From assembly GCF_040833995.1 (NCBI RefSeq), contig NZ_CP162137.1, positions 1,825,001-1,889,000 on the forward strand: a DNA stretch of 64,000 bases, read 5' to 3'. A program made the position numbers and the translations under genes. Shown piece after piece: positions 47,494 to 56,891 of this stretch (the stretch's first letter is position 1; each line of letters begins with the position of its first letter). The notes under the pieces are model-generated. The model saw only the letters and a list, made by a program, of their open reading frames with translations. It had not been told where the DNA came from and did no database searches. The DNA is from Leptospira sp. WS58.C1. Its GTDB lineage: Bacteria > Spirochaetota > Leptospiria > Leptospirales > Leptospiraceae.

Positions 47494-48503
47494 TGATGAT
47501 GAGCCGGATGGTCATGAGTATGGTGGTGATGTCCCCATTCTTCCGAATTAATATCATGTAAGGTTTTTGCAATGATCCCATCAATTGTATGAGTGGTAGT
47601 CGGGTCTTCCAATTGCAAATAGATCTGTTCGAACTTCCATTCGCTTCTCAATAGTTCGTAGGCTTCCTTTAGGATCTTTTTATGATCGGATCCGTTTATA
47701 ATTTGTATTCTAAATGCACAAGCATGGATCCCTTTTGTTAACGTCCAGGTGTGAGCAGAAAGAATAGAATCCACTCCTTTGATATGCAACAGATCCTTTT
47801 TCAAATGATCCCATTCATCAAAGGTGGGAGAAGATTCCAAAAGGATCAAAAGACTTTCCTTCAAGATGACAATGGCAGCCCTTAAGATAAAGATAGAAAG
47901 CGCCAAACTGAGCAGTGGATCGATCCATGTCCAATCAAAGAGTCGGATCAAAATTGCTCCTACTAAAACAGCAATCGTTCCGAATAGATCATTCAAAACA
48001 TGAAGGTAAGCCGTCCTTAAATTGATATTATCTGCGGATATCCTTTTTAATAGCCAAACAGAGATCAGATTAAGGCCGATGGTTCCTAAACTGAAAATCA
48101 GCATGGATTCGGTGCCAATTTCTTCCTGATGACGGAATCTTTGGATAGCTTCGTATATGATAAAAATAGAAATTCCTGAGATCAAAATGGAATTTAGAAA
48201 TGCTGCAAATACTTCCACTCTGAAAAATCCGAAGTTCATCTTTGCATTCGGTTTTTTGTCTGAGACTAAAACTGCAAATATACTCAATAAAAAGGCGAAT
48301 GAATCCGAGATCACATGACCAGCATCCGCTAGAAGTGCCAGACTTTTACTTTGAGCGGAACCGAATATTTCCCAGGAAAAGATCCCAATGGAAAGTAAGA
48401 ATGCAAAAACTAAACTACGTAATGTATTCTTTCTTTTGGGACGAAGGATTGCTTGCCTCCCAAAAGGTTCGAAATTAGAAGATGAAGGATTGTTTTTTTC
48501 CAA
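47490..48503 (-). CDS. Cation diffusion facilitator (zinc-type)
   Basis: 337-residue inner-membrane metal/proton antiporter with six helices (about residues 25-230). The metal site is likely formed by HxxxD-like segments: LLADAGHVISDSFAFLLS in helix 2 and HVLNDLFGTIAV in helix 5. The C-terminal cytoplasmic domain ends in a His-rich tail (HHHHTHDHPAHHH) likely to bind zinc or cobalt. The start codon is TTG, with no ATG nearby. It probably exports Zn/Co/Cd; the exact metal is not known. Follows the OmpA-like gene by 16 bases. Confidence 0.9.
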   Translation of the reverse strand: MEKNNPSSSNFEPFGRQAILRPKRKNTLRSLVFAFLLSIGIFSWEIFGSAQSKSLALLADAGHVISDSFAFLLSIFAVLVSDKKPNAKMNFGFFRVEVFAAFLNSILISGISIFIIYEAIQRFRHQEEIGTESMLIFSLGTIGLNLISVWLLKRISADNINLRTAYLHVLNDLFGTIAVLVGAILIRLFDWTWIDPLLSLALSIFILRAAIVILKESLLILLESSPTFDEWDHLKKDLLHIKGVDSILSAHTWTLTKGIHACAFRIQIINGSDHKKILKEAYELLRSEWKFEQIYLQLEDPTTTHTIDGIIAKTLHDINSEEWGHHHHTHDHPAHHH

Positions 48504-48519
48504 GAAATAGAAGCCTATT

Positions 48520-49551
48520 TTAGTGACTCTTTCCGCTCTGGGGTTCTAGAACGATATCCACTCTTCTATTCAAGGAACGGTTTTCAGGAGTATCATTGGA
48601 AACGATCGGTTGGTGTTCTCCATATCCTGCTACGGAGAAGTTCCTTGCGTCTAAATTTTTACTCTCTAATAAAAATCGAACTACGGAAAGCGCTCTTTCC
48701 GTTGATAACTGCCAGTTATCGTTAAATTTTTTATTACGTATCGGAATATTATCCGTATGGCCTTCTACAATGATCAGGTTACCCGGATATTTTACCAGGA
48801 TCTCTTTGATCTTGTCCAAAGCTGGAAAGATCTGTTTTTTCAATTCGGCTGAGCCTGAATCAAAAGAGATCTGATCGTCTATATTGATGACTAGTCTATT
48901 ATGAAAACGTTTTACTCGGATCTGGCCCTTGGCAATCTCACCGGATAGTTTGGATTCTAGTTCGGTTGCTTGTTCCGCTAAACGATTTAATTCTCTTTTT
49001 TGATCTTCATTTAGATTTTTGAGTTTGGAAAGATTATCTTCTAATTCTTTGATCCTTGCTTCCAGACCTGCAATTTTGGACTCATATTCTCTTTTGAGTT
49101 CATCCATTTTCCGGATACAACCCAGTCTTTCTTTTTCAAGTTCGGACTTTAATTCGGAGAGGAGTTCCTGGTATTTTTTGGACTGCTTTTCGTTCTCTTC
49201 TATCAGTTCTTTTTCTTTATTTCCACTTTTGGCTTTTAGAAGAGCGATCTGGTTTTCCAAAGCACGGATCTGCTCAGCTGAAATTTCTTTGTCTCTTTCT
49301 CTGAAGGATTTTTCGCCTGCGAGCTGCTCTTCCAAATTTTGGATCCTGGCATCTAGGCTTAGTTTTTCCTTTTTAGAGTTTTCGGTCTCGTTTCTATAAC
49401 GAAGTCTAAGAGAATCCAACTCAATTCTCAAGGTGGCGTTCTCATTAAAGAGTTTGTTGTATTCCCAAGGGAAATAAAATGCGTCTGAAAACAGCGGCAA
49501 AGAAAATAAGAATAGAAGAACGGGAGTAAGTCGTAAAAGAGAAGGTTTCAT
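48520..49551 (-). CDS. OmpA-family protein with long coiled coil
   Basis: 343-residue exported protein: signal peptide (residues 1-24), a long charged coiled coil (about 35-215, rich in Glu, Lys, Leu), then an OmpA-like peptidoglycan-binding domain (about 225-340) with the typical VEGHTDNIPIRN, TERALSVVRFLLE and GYGEHQPIVSND segments. It has no visible outer-membrane barrel, so it is likely periplasmic, anchored to peptidoglycan, with the coiled coil spanning or bridging. It probably contributes to envelope integrity or motility scaffolding (inference). It lies 16 bases before the CDF gene. Confidence 0.85.
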   Translation of the reverse strand: MKPSLLRLTPVLLFLFSLPLFSDAFYFPWEYNKLFNENATLRIELDSLRLRYRNETENSKKEKLSLDARIQNLEEQLAGEKSFRERDKEISAEQIRALENQIALLKAKSGNKEKELIEENEKQSKKYQELLSELKSELEKERLGCIRKMDELKREYESKIAGLEARIKELEDNLSKLKNLNEDQKRELNRLAEQATELESKLSGEIAKGQIRVKRFHNRLVINIDDQISFDSGSAELKKQIFPALDKIKEILVKYPGNLIIVEGHTDNIPIRNKKFNDNWQLSTERALSVVRFLLESKNLDARNFSVAGYGEHQPIVSNDTPENRSLNRRVDIVLEPQSGKSH

Positions 49552-49688
49552 AGTCGGATAGGGGGAACTAGGTTCTATTCTAAGGCTGCAAGCCCCCAGT
49601 CAAATGAAAAACTCTTGTACCAAAAAGCAGGAAATTCATTGAACCGATGAATTCTATCAGGATTCTGTCATAGGGGGAGGTTGCCTAT

Positions 49689-51083
49689 ATGGACGAAACA
49701 AATAGCACGAAGGAAATTTCTTCCCTGAAGGCAAATCCGCAATCCGCAGACTGGATGGATTTTTTCCTCGAAAAGATAGAAAAAAAGGACAATAAGTTCT
49801 TACTCGACTTCACTTCTTCCAATCACCCGGCGGATATAGCCGAGGTCCTGGAAAAGCTGGATATTAACGAAGCATTCTACGTATTTAAACTTTGTGATTC
49901 CGAACAGCAGTCCGAAATTTTAGTCGAGTTCGACGAGGATAGGCAGGCAGATCTGATCTCCCGCCTGAATATGAAGGAGATCTCTCCTATCGTCGAAAAT
50001 CTGGAACCGGACGACGTTACAAATCTGATCTCTGAGATCCCCAAGGCAAAAGCCGAGGAAATCCTGAACTCTTTGGATCGGGAAGATTCTTCTCAGATCC
50101 GAAAACAGCTGAATTTTAGGGAATATACTGCCGGTCGTTTGATGACGACCGAATTTGCATCCGCGTATGAGACCGACACGGTCAGAAAAGCGATCATCAA
50201 ATTAAGAAGGGTCGCCAAAGAGACGGACGATATCTACCTTCTTTATGTTACCGACGCGGAAAATCATTTAAAAGGTTTTATCAGACTCAAGGACCTATTT
50301 CTTGCACCTCTTAACCAGAAAGTGAGTCGGCTTGTAAAAGAGGAAGTATTCTCCATACATTATGATACGGACCAGGAAGAAGTTGCCCGAATATTCAGGA
50401 AATACGACTTAGTTTCCGCGGCAGTGGTTGACGATCTGGATAGGATCATAGGCAGGATCACGGTAGACGATATCTTGGATATCGTTCAGGAAGAAGCGTC
50501 CGAGGACATTTTGCGGATGGGGGGTGTTTCAGAGGAAGAACGGTTGAATACTTCCATCTGGGATTCCATTCGAAGGAGATTGACCTGGCTTGTGATCAAT
50601 CTAGGAACCGCCGTGGTAGCTGCGTCTACAGTCGCTCTTTTCGAAGACACAATCCAATCCTTTGTATTACTTGCGAGCCTAATGCCGATCGTAGCCGGGA
50701 TGGGGGGAAATGCCGGCACCCAATCCATTACTGTAGTCGTACGAAATATCGCTACGGGCGATTTGAGCCAATCCAACTGGACGGTTGGTTTTCGAAAAGA
50801 AGGGATCATAGGTTTAATCAACGGTCTCACGATCGGTTCGATCACAGGACTTGCCGTATTTTTTTATACGGGAAAACTTGCCTTGGCGATTGTTATCTTT
50901 TTGGCGATGCTCGCAAATCTGATCGTAGCAGCCATTGTAGGAGCTTGTATCCCTATGTTACTAAAAGTAGTCGGGATCGATCCTGCAATTGCATCTTCCA
51001 TATTTGTAACAACTACCACGGATGTGTTCGGCTTCTTTTGTTTCTTGGGGCTTGCCACACTATTCTTGCAATATTTGGTATAG
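49689..51083 (+). CDS. mgtE: Magnesium transporter MgtE
   Basis: 464-residue Mg2+ channel. An N-terminal superhelical domain (about 20-135), a CBS-domain pair (about 140-270; EFASAYETDTVRKAI, FSIHYDTDQEEVARIF) that senses Mg2+, and a five-helix membrane domain (about 290-464) are all present. The Mg2+-selective pore signature GGNAGTQS is intact near residue 340. A GGAGG site lies nine bases before the ATG. A 7-bp inverted repeat (49633-49653) lies just upstream. Full length. Confidence 0.95.
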   Translation: MDETNSTKEISSLKANPQSADWMDFFLEKIEKKDNKFLLDFTSSNHPADIAEVLEKLDINEAFYVFKLCDSEQQSEILVEFDEDRQADLISRLNMKEISPIVENLEPDDVTNLISEIPKAKAEEILNSLDREDSSQIRKQLNFREYTAGRLMTTEFASAYETDTVRKAIIKLRRVAKETDDIYLLYVTDAENHLKGFIRLKDLFLAPLNQKVSRLVKEEVFSIHYDTDQEEVARIFRKYDLVSAAVVDDLDRIIGRITVDDILDIVQEEASEDILRMGGVSEEERLNTSIWDSIRRRLTWLVINLGTAVVAASTVALFEDTIQSFVLLASLMPIVAGMGGNAGTQSITVVVRNIATGDLSQSNWTVGFRKEGIIGLINGLTIGSITGLAVFFYTGKLALAIVIFLAMLANLIVAAIVGACIPMLLKVVGIDPAIASSIFVTTTTDVFGFFCFLGLATLFLQYLV

Positions 51084-51131
51084 TTGGAATATTCGCATAA
51101 AATCATAGATTTCCTCGTATAGGAGAGGCCA

Positions 51132-51776
51132 ATGTTTCGCGTTTCGGTTTTCCGAATTTTTTTAGTCGGTTTTGCGGTTCTGTTTTGTTTATACTTTATT
51201 TCCTGCATTAGCGCCGGAGGACCAAGCACCCAAACTCCGGAAACTCCTAAGGGAGAGATCCTCCCCAATCCAGCCGGAGAAAACGAGGAGATCATAGACG
51301 AAGACGGTAAAGAAGTGAAGATCACCTCCACTGATCCTATTTCTTTCCAGAGCCAGTCCAAAGACAGTGCGGAATATTTTCGAGTGTATATTACAAGCGA
51401 CTCTTACCAGGTTCGCCAGATTAGAGGTTCCAAATATATCCGCAGAAAAGTGGATAAGGGAGGAGATGCACTCATCAGTGAAGAATTAGTAAAATATAAT
51501 AGGATCAATTTCAGCGACGATGGGATTATATTAGTGATCCTGAACGGAAACACGGGTGCCGTCGAAACGATCCGTTTTAATACAAGAGTTCCGAGAATAA
51601 ACAATTTAGCCAAGATCATCCAGAATGATGTGACCCGTTGGTCTATGGAACATTCGGAGGAAAAGCCGGTGGTAACTAAATACCAGATCCACTATACGAT
51701 CAAATTGGAAAATAAATCCAATACCACCAGAGACACGGTTAAGGAAGAACTGAAGGGAGAGGTAAAGAAGAGATAA
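51132..51776 (+). CDS. Hypothetical lipoprotein
   Basis: 214-residue predicted lipoprotein: signal sequence (MFRVSVFRIFLVGFAVLFCLYFISC) ending in a spirochaete-like lipobox, then a Gly/Pro/Thr-rich linker and an acidic segment (NEEIIDEDGKEV). The mature domain is beta-rich, with TTRDTVKEELKG near the end. Not recognised. It stands 48 bases after mgtE and 56 bases before an MDR oxidoreductase; GAGAGG precedes the ATG. Confidence 0.65.
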   Translation: MFRVSVFRIFLVGFAVLFCLYFISCISAGGPSTQTPETPKGEILPNPAGENEEIIDEDGKEVKITSTDPISFQSQSKDSAEYFRVYITSDSYQVRQIRGSKYIRRKVDKGGDALISEELVKYNRINFSDDGIILVILNGNTGAVETIRFNTRVPRINNLAKIIQNDVTRWSMEHSEEKPVVTKYQIHYTIKLENKSNTTRDTVKEELKGEVKKR

Positions 51777-51832
51777 TTTTTTCCCTTCAACTTCTTATAC
51801 TGTACAGATAGATACGTAGTTTAGGTATAAAA

Positions 51833-52810
51833 ATGAAAGCAATCGTATATGAAAATTATGGGTCCCCGGATGTTCTTCAAATTAAAGAAGTAGAAAAGCC
51901 TAATCCTAAAGAAAACGAGATCTTAATAAAGGTTCGGACTGCTTCCGTAAATGCGGCTGATTGGCGAATGATGAGGGCTGATCCTTTTTTAGTACGCTTA
52001 TATGCAGGGCTTTTTAAACCTAAAAAAATCTCCATATTAGGTGCAGATGTTGCCGGGACTGTCGAGGCAGTGGGCAGGAATATTACGAAATTCCGCCCAG
52101 GTGACGACGTATTCGGAGATGTTTCTGCAAGCGGCTTCGGCGCGTTCGCAGAATACAAATGTAGTAAAGAGGATGAGTTCGTTTTAAAACCGTCTAACTT
52201 GTCCTTCGAGGATGTAGCGGCTTTACCTTTGGCTGGAATGACTGCCTTGCACTCTATACGAGATTTCGGTAAGGTCCAATCCGGACAAAAAGTTCTGATT
52301 AACGGTGCTTCCGGAGGAGTAGGAACTTTTGCGATACAGCTCGCGAAATATTTCGGGGCCGAAGTGACGGCAGTTTGTAGTACTTCTAAAAAGGATACCG
52401 CTGTATCTTTAGGAGCAGATCACGTTATCGACTACACGAAGGAAGATTTCACTCGGAACGGAAAAAAATACGATCTAATACTTGGTGTTAATGGGTTTCA
52501 TTCCATTTTCGAATACAAAAATAGTTTAACTCCCAAAGGGCGATACGTTATGGCTGGAGGAGGGACGGCTCAACTCTTCCAAGCTTTACTTCTGGGACCG
52601 TTTCTTTCACTTTTTAGTGATCGTAAGATCGTGACTGCTTCTTCTCAGCCGAATCAAAAGGACCTTATTTTTCTGTCAGAACTTCTGCAATCCGGAAAGA
52701 TCAAATCCGTCATCGATAGACGATATACGTTGGACGAAGTTCCGGAAGCGGTACGTTATGTTGAAGAAGGCCATGCAGGCGGTAAAGTAATCATTCAAGT
52801 GAGTTCCTAA
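51833..52810 (+). CDS. Zinc-independent MDR oxidoreductase (quinone oxidoreductase-like)
   Basis: 325-residue medium-chain dehydrogenase/reductase. The NADPH-binding Rossmann motif GASGGVGTFAIQLAKYFGAEV lies near residue 158, with the N-terminal catalytic domain GADVAGTVEAVGRN before it. The zinc-ligand cysteines of alcohol dehydrogenases are absent, as in quinone oxidoreductases. The substrate is unknown, possibly quinones or enals. Its 3' end overlaps the ABM gene's end by four bases; the nearby AraC regulator may control both (inference). Confidence 0.88.
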   Translation: MKAIVYENYGSPDVLQIKEVEKPNPKENEILIKVRTASVNAADWRMMRADPFLVRLYAGLFKPKKISILGADVAGTVEAVGRNITKFRPGDDVFGDVSASGFGAFAEYKCSKEDEFVLKPSNLSFEDVAALPLAGMTALHSIRDFGKVQSGQKVLINGASGGVGTFAIQLAKYFGAEVTAVCSTSKKDTAVSLGADHVIDYTKEDFTRNGKKYDLILGVNGFHSIFEYKNSLTPKGRYVMAGGGTAQLFQALLLGPFLSLFSDRKIVTASSQPNQKDLIFLSELLQSGKIKSVIDRRYTLDEVPEAVRYVEEGHAGGKVIIQVSS

Positions 52811-53121
52811 CTTTCCGCCGATTCGAAAATTCCTCTTTCGATAGAAATTCCAAGTCTTTCTAGCATTCCCGGCATATCGAATCCTTCTTTTTGGTAGGAT
52901 GCTAAAACTTCCTTTTTAGCGTTGGAAATTGCATCTTCATTTTCCCAAACGGCTACAGTCACAAATTGGATCTCATCTGCGCTTTTTTCACGGATGTAAG
53001 CCGAATCTTGCAGAAAACCGGGAAGATTTTTGATCAAGCTTCGATTCACCTTGACTCTTCTGAAAAATTCTTCCTCGGCTTTTTTAGGAACGATAAACGT
53101 ATCGATCAGGACTTTTTGCAT
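52807..53121 (-). CDS. ABM-domain (antibiotic biosynthesis monooxygenase-like) protein
   Basis: 104-residue protein of the ABM ferredoxin-like fold: YREKSADEIQFVTVAVWENEDAI matches the strand-helix region with the family's conserved Trp. Small ABM proteins act as monooxygenases or heme/quinone-handling proteins. The start at 53121 (MQKVLIDTF) was chosen because AAGGAG lies seven bases upstream; the reading frame could extend 11 codons further but without a site. It follows the AraC gene by 66 bases in the same direction. Confidence 0.75.
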   Translation of the reverse strand: MQKVLIDTFIVPKKAEEEFFRRVKVNRSLIKNLPGFLQDSAYIREKSADEIQFVTVAVWENEDAISNAKKEVLASYQKEGFDMPGMLERLGISIERGIFESAES

Positions 53122-53187
53122 TCTTATTCTCCTTCTGGAAAAAGAATACTCCATCCAGGAAATCTAAAATTGTAAAAATTCAGAATT

Positions 53188-53964
53188 TTACCAGTAGGGA
53201 GTCGAAAGTTTAAAAAACCGTTTCGGAGTCTCGTCAGTAAAAGTTTTAAAATCCTTAATAAAATGGGCCTGGTCAAAATATCCGGATTCCTGAGCGAGAT
53301 CCGTAAAATTGATCTTAGAAGAGTAGGAATCTATAATATTTCGCATTCTTACGAGGTTTGATAATTGTTTAGGACTGGTCCCGATCACTTCTCTAAATCT
53401 TTTTTCATACGAATCTCTACTGATTGGCATTCCTTTTAGCAAATCTGCGATCTTTAGATTTCCATTCGATTTTCTGATCCTATGGACAGAATCCAGAATT
53501 AGTTTGTCTTCTTTCGACCCGACCCATTCAGAAATTAGGAATTTTTCGATTATGGAGATTTTTTCAAGATTCGTTTTTGTGTGAAAAAGTCTCTGTTCCG
53601 TTTCCCGTACCTTCTTCGCAGAAATCAAATAATCCAAAGATAGATTCAATTCGAATAAATTGTGAAGTGGTTCTTTGAGAAAATTGACAGCTCCACCTTC
53701 TTTAAAAATTACAAGTAGAGTAGACGTGTTTTTGGAATATTCGATCAACCTAGGATTACGTCTTAGTCCCGCAATTCCGGAATTAGGAAGAATACTCTCT
53801 CGATCTCCTTCTTTGTGACTGATTTTACCCTTAAGCCTGAAGGAGATCACTAAGGAAGACCCGGGTAAAATTTTATTCCGCATTCCGGTATCACTTCCTA
53901 TGATCAGGTACTGGCGGATATACGGTTGTAAATTTTTACTCGGTAAAAATGTCTCAACATTCAC
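53188..53964 (-). CDS. AraC-family transcriptional regulator
   Basis: 258-residue protein: an N-terminal sensor domain (about 1-150) of the kind found with AraC regulators, and a C-terminal double helix-turn-helix (about 160-255) with LLKGMPISRDSYEKRFREVIGTSPKQL and the second helix pair DLAQESGYFDQAHFIKDFKTFTDETP. The final motif is typical. It lies between the ABM gene and the P-type ATPase in one reverse run. A regulatory target among neighbours is likely, but no operator was identified. Confidence 0.88.
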   Translation of the reverse strand: MNVETFLPSKNLQPYIRQYLIIGSDTGMRNKILPGSSLVISFRLKGKISHKEGDRESILPNSGIAGLRRNPRLIEYSKNTSTLLVIFKEGGAVNFLKEPLHNLFELNLSLDYLISAKKVRETEQRLFHTKTNLEKISIIEKFLISEWVGSKEDKLILDSVHRIRKSNGNLKIADLLKGMPISRDSYEKRFREVIGTSPKQLSNLVRMRNIIDSYSSKINFTDLAQESGYFDQAHFIKDFKTFTDETPKRFFKLSTPYW

Positions 53965-53994
53965 ACAAATATACTTCTTCTACATCGAAAACTC

Positions 53995-56517
53995 TCAAGC
54001 AAAAAATCGGATCTTTCTAATTTCCCAAATTAATCCGGAGGCAAGTCCCAACACGATGGAAAGAAGCACCCAGTCGGAAGATATTTTTTGAAAACCGAAT
54101 AACCGAAGGCTAAATTCGAACTGAAAACTTGCGATCAACGCGGAAGCCGCTAAAAAGAAAACCCAGAATACGCTAGAATGTAAAGATCTCAAAATGGAGA
54201 TGAATCCTCCTTTATGAGTTAAATTCGTAAGCATCAGACTGAAATTAGATACAACAAGAAAAATAAAACCGAAAGATCGGATCTCATTCTCGTTATAACC
54301 TTTTTGTTTCATCCAGAAATATAAGGTTAATAATAAAATTAGGACCATTATCCCTTGCAAAAAGGAGAGGGAGAATTTGGAAATAGTAAGTAAATCCGAA
54401 TTTTTTCTCCTTGGACTGGAATAACGATCCCCTTTTTCCAGCTCCAACGACTCAAAAACGATGGAACAAATTGGATCTACTATCAACTCCAAGACCATAA
54501 TATGTGCCGGAAAAAAGAAAAGCGGATCTCCAGTGAAAGCCGGTAATAGAGACATTCCTATGATAGGCACGTGAACCGAAAGAATATAAGAGATACTTTT
54601 TTGTATATTCTCGTAGATCCTTCTTCCTAAAAATACGGATTTCACAATAGAGGAAAAATTATCATCCAATAGTACCAGATCGGAAGCTTCTCTTGCTACG
54701 TCGGTTCCCCTTTTTCCCATAGAGACCCCAATATGAGCCGCTTGCAATGCAAGAGCGTCATTTACTCCATCTCCAGTCATTGCGACGATCTCTCCCTTTT
54801 TTTGAAATCCTCTGACTATCTTTAATTTTTGTGCAGGTTTGATCCGCGAAAATATCCCAACGGTATCTAATTTAGAATCCAATTCTTCTTCAGTGAGTTT
54901 TTCCAGTTCGTCTCCGGTTATACTTTCAGTATGTCCTTCTAATCCAATTTTAGAAGCTACGGCTTTAGCAGTTCCCGCATGATCTCCCGTAATAATAATG
55001 ATCCTTATCCCTGCTTTAATACATTCTGAGACTGAAGCAGGGACAGTTTCTCGGACCGGATCCTCGAGTAAGATCAAACCTAAAAATTCAAATTCCAGAT
55101 CATGTTGGTTTTCAGGAAGAGAAGAATTTGAAATTTTCGATCTTGCCACTCCGATCGCTCTATATCCTTGGAGGGAATAAGTTTCCGTGACCTTCTCCCA
55201 GTGTTCTGTTCTTTCCATAGAAAAATGGCAAAGATCAAAGATCGCTTCCGGTGCTCCTTTCGTACCGATCACGAATGTGCCCGGATCTTCCGAATTCCAG
55301 GCGTAACTAAGTGCAAGTAATTTGGGGGAAAGTGGATATTCCTTTTCTAACGTCCAATTTGCATGAAGATGTTCGGTATCGTATAGAAGATTGATCCCTA
55401 ATTCTTGGATCGCTTTCTCCATAGGGTCGAAAGGATCTTTTTTGGAGGCAAGAATGGAGAATTCCAATAGAAGATGAAATTCTTCCTCGACTTCCGGAGT
55501 ATTAAATTCAAATAAACTATTTTCAGCGGAAGAAATTAAACCTTTCACCTTCATTTGGTTTTCGGTCAAGGTCCCTGTTTTATCCACGCACAGTACAGTC
55601 GCCGCCCCAAGTGATTCTATAGAGCTCAGGTTCCTTGCCAAAACTCCGCTTTTGGAAATTCTCCAAGCTCCTAAGGAAAAAAATATGCTTAGTACTACTG
55701 GAATTTCTTCCGGCATTACCGCCATTAAGAACGTAAGCGCCGCTAAAAAGGCCTGCATCCAATTTCCGTTCCGTATTCCGAGACCATATATTAGAAAAAC
55801 GGAAAATACCAAAGCTCCTAAAAAAAAGAATGTAGTAAATCTTTTGGCTTCCTTTTGGAGAGGGCTTTCCGATTCGGAAATTTCACCCATTTCTTTTCCG
55901 ATAGAGCCGAGAGATGTGGAGTCTCCCGTAAATAATACTTTAATGATACCTTCTCCGGAGACAACCTTGGTTCCCGAAAACAATTTTTGGAATTCGGAAA
56001 AAGGTCCGGGACTGTAGAAATCCGTTTCTTCTTTTAAGACCGGAACAGATTCTCCGGTCAAAAGAGATTCGTCGGCATGCAGATTTAATCCATCTACCAA
56101 ATACCCGTCGGCCGGAACTTTATCTCCTTCGGATAAAAATATAAGATCTCCGGGAACGATTAGGGACGAATCTATCTCAATTTTTTTCCCCTCTCTTATC
56201 ACCTTCGCCTTTTGAGGGGAAAGTTTTCTAAGAGATTCCAAGGCCCGTTCCGATTTATTCCTCTGGTAGATGGTTAGAGAAATAACTGCAATCACACCGA
56301 TAGAGAGTGCGGCTGCTTCATCTAAGTCCCCGAGTAAGGCGTAAATAAAACCGCATGCCAGTAGTAAGGATAGCATCGGTTCGGAAAGAATAGAAAGACT
56401 GATCCTCCAAAAGGAGGTTTTTTTTAACTTGGACTCATTTGGTCCAAACTTTTGGAGAAGTTTGGAGGCTTCCGAAAAACTTAAACCTTGATAAACAATC
56501 TCCTGGGTTGGGGGCAT
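53995..56517 (-). CDS. P-type cation-transporting ATPase (P2-type)
   Basis: 840-residue inner-membrane ion pump with the P-type layout: actuator-domain loop with LTGESVPV (TGES), phosphorylation site DKTGTLTEN, nucleotide-binding and hinge motifs MTGDGVNDALAL, and about ten helices. The transport-site motif in helix 4 is PEEIP rather than the PEGLP of Ca2+ pumps or the CPC of heavy-metal pumps, so the ion is uncertain. There is no N-terminal heavy-metal-binding domain. A long hairpin (56539-56578) precedes it; no good ribosome site is seen within 15 bases of the ATG. Confidence 0.9.
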   Translation of the reverse strand: MPPTQEIVYQGLSFSEASKLLQKFGPNESKLKKTSFWRISLSILSEPMLSLLLACGFIYALLGDLDEAAALSIGVIAVISLTIYQRNKSERALESLRKLSPQKAKVIREGKKIEIDSSLIVPGDLIFLSEGDKVPADGYLVDGLNLHADESLLTGESVPVLKEETDFYSPGPFSEFQKLFSGTKVVSGEGIIKVLFTGDSTSLGSIGKEMGEISESESPLQKEAKRFTTFFFLGALVFSVFLIYGLGIRNGNWMQAFLAALTFLMAVMPEEIPVVLSIFFSLGAWRISKSGVLARNLSSIESLGAATVLCVDKTGTLTENQMKVKGLISSAENSLFEFNTPEVEEEFHLLLEFSILASKKDPFDPMEKAIQELGINLLYDTEHLHANWTLEKEYPLSPKLLALSYAWNSEDPGTFVIGTKGAPEAIFDLCHFSMERTEHWEKVTETYSLQGYRAIGVARSKISNSSLPENQHDLEFEFLGLILLEDPVRETVPASVSECIKAGIRIIIITGDHAGTAKAVASKIGLEGHTESITGDELEKLTEEELDSKLDTVGIFSRIKPAQKLKIVRGFQKKGEIVAMTGDGVNDALALQAAHIGVSMGKRGTDVAREASDLVLLDDNFSSIVKSVFLGRRIYENIQKSISYILSVHVPIIGMSLLPAFTGDPLFFFPAHIMVLELIVDPICSIVFESLELEKGDRYSSPRRKNSDLLTISKFSLSFLQGIMVLILLLTLYFWMKQKGYNENEIRSFGFIFLVVSNFSLMLTNLTHKGGFISILRSLHSSVFWVFFLAASALIASFQFEFSLRLFGFQKISSDWVLLSIVLGLASGLIWEIRKIRFFA

Positions 56518-56538
56518 AGAATAGAAATTGCTATAATC

Positions 56539-56578
56539 TACTCCACTTTGGCAAGACCTTTCTTAGCAAAGTGGAGTA
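56539..56578 (-). promoter_or_regulatory. Long hairpin in the leader of the P-type ATPase gene
   Basis: TACTCCACTTTG and CAAAGTGGAGTA are perfect 12-bp inverted arms around a 16-base loop that can add an inner stem (AAGA/TCTT). It lies 22 bases before the ATPase start and has no T-run after it on the reverse strand, so it does not look like a simple terminator. It may act as an operator, RNA structure or processing site. The only nearby Shine-Dalgarno-like sequence (GTGGAG) lies inside one arm. Confidence 0.55.
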
Positions 56579-56587
56579 ACGAGAAGT

Positions 56588-56797
56588 CTATGATCTTTTG
56601 GAATGGGTCCTGGTATTCCAGCCGAACAGGGAATAAATTGGACACCAACCGACAATTCCCGTTGCAAGTATAACGAAACCCACCGCGAAAATCGCAAGCT
56701 TGTACAGATCCTCTATATAAAAAGCCCAGGTAATTAAGGAAGTACCCAATACCACTCTGAAAGCTCTATCCCAAAAGTTTGAATTTATAAATTTCAT
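56588..56797 (-). CDS. DUF2892-type small membrane protein
   Basis: 69-residue inner-membrane protein with two helices and the conserved GWCPIYSLFGWNT ending of the DUF2892/YgaP-membrane family. In other bacteria the domain is often fused to or beside rhodanese or sulphur-handling proteins, but none is here. The start is at 56797 (MKFINSNFW); a GTG three codons earlier is less likely. It is the first gene of the reverse group before the P-type ATPase. Confidence 0.75.
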   Translation of the reverse strand: MKFINSNFWDRAFRVVLGTSLITWAFYIEDLYKLAIFAVGFVILATGIVGWCPIYSLFGWNTRTHSKRS

Positions 56798-56891
56798 ATG
56801 GAACACCTATTGATCGTATCTCGACTAGAAATATTCTTACTTTCTTAAATCCTTGTCAATGATTGGACGGATGCGGATCCGTTCTTAAGAG

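Noticed and set aside
48596..49399. Forward reading frames opposite the OmpA-like gene
   Set aside because: Serine/phenylalanine-rich antisense of a Glu/Lys coiled coil, a composition artefact.
49633..49653. 7-bp inverted repeat (AATTCAT/ATGAATT) before mgtE as a Mg2+ riboswitch
   Set aside because: A single short AT-rich stem without the conserved elements of known Mg2+ riboswitches.
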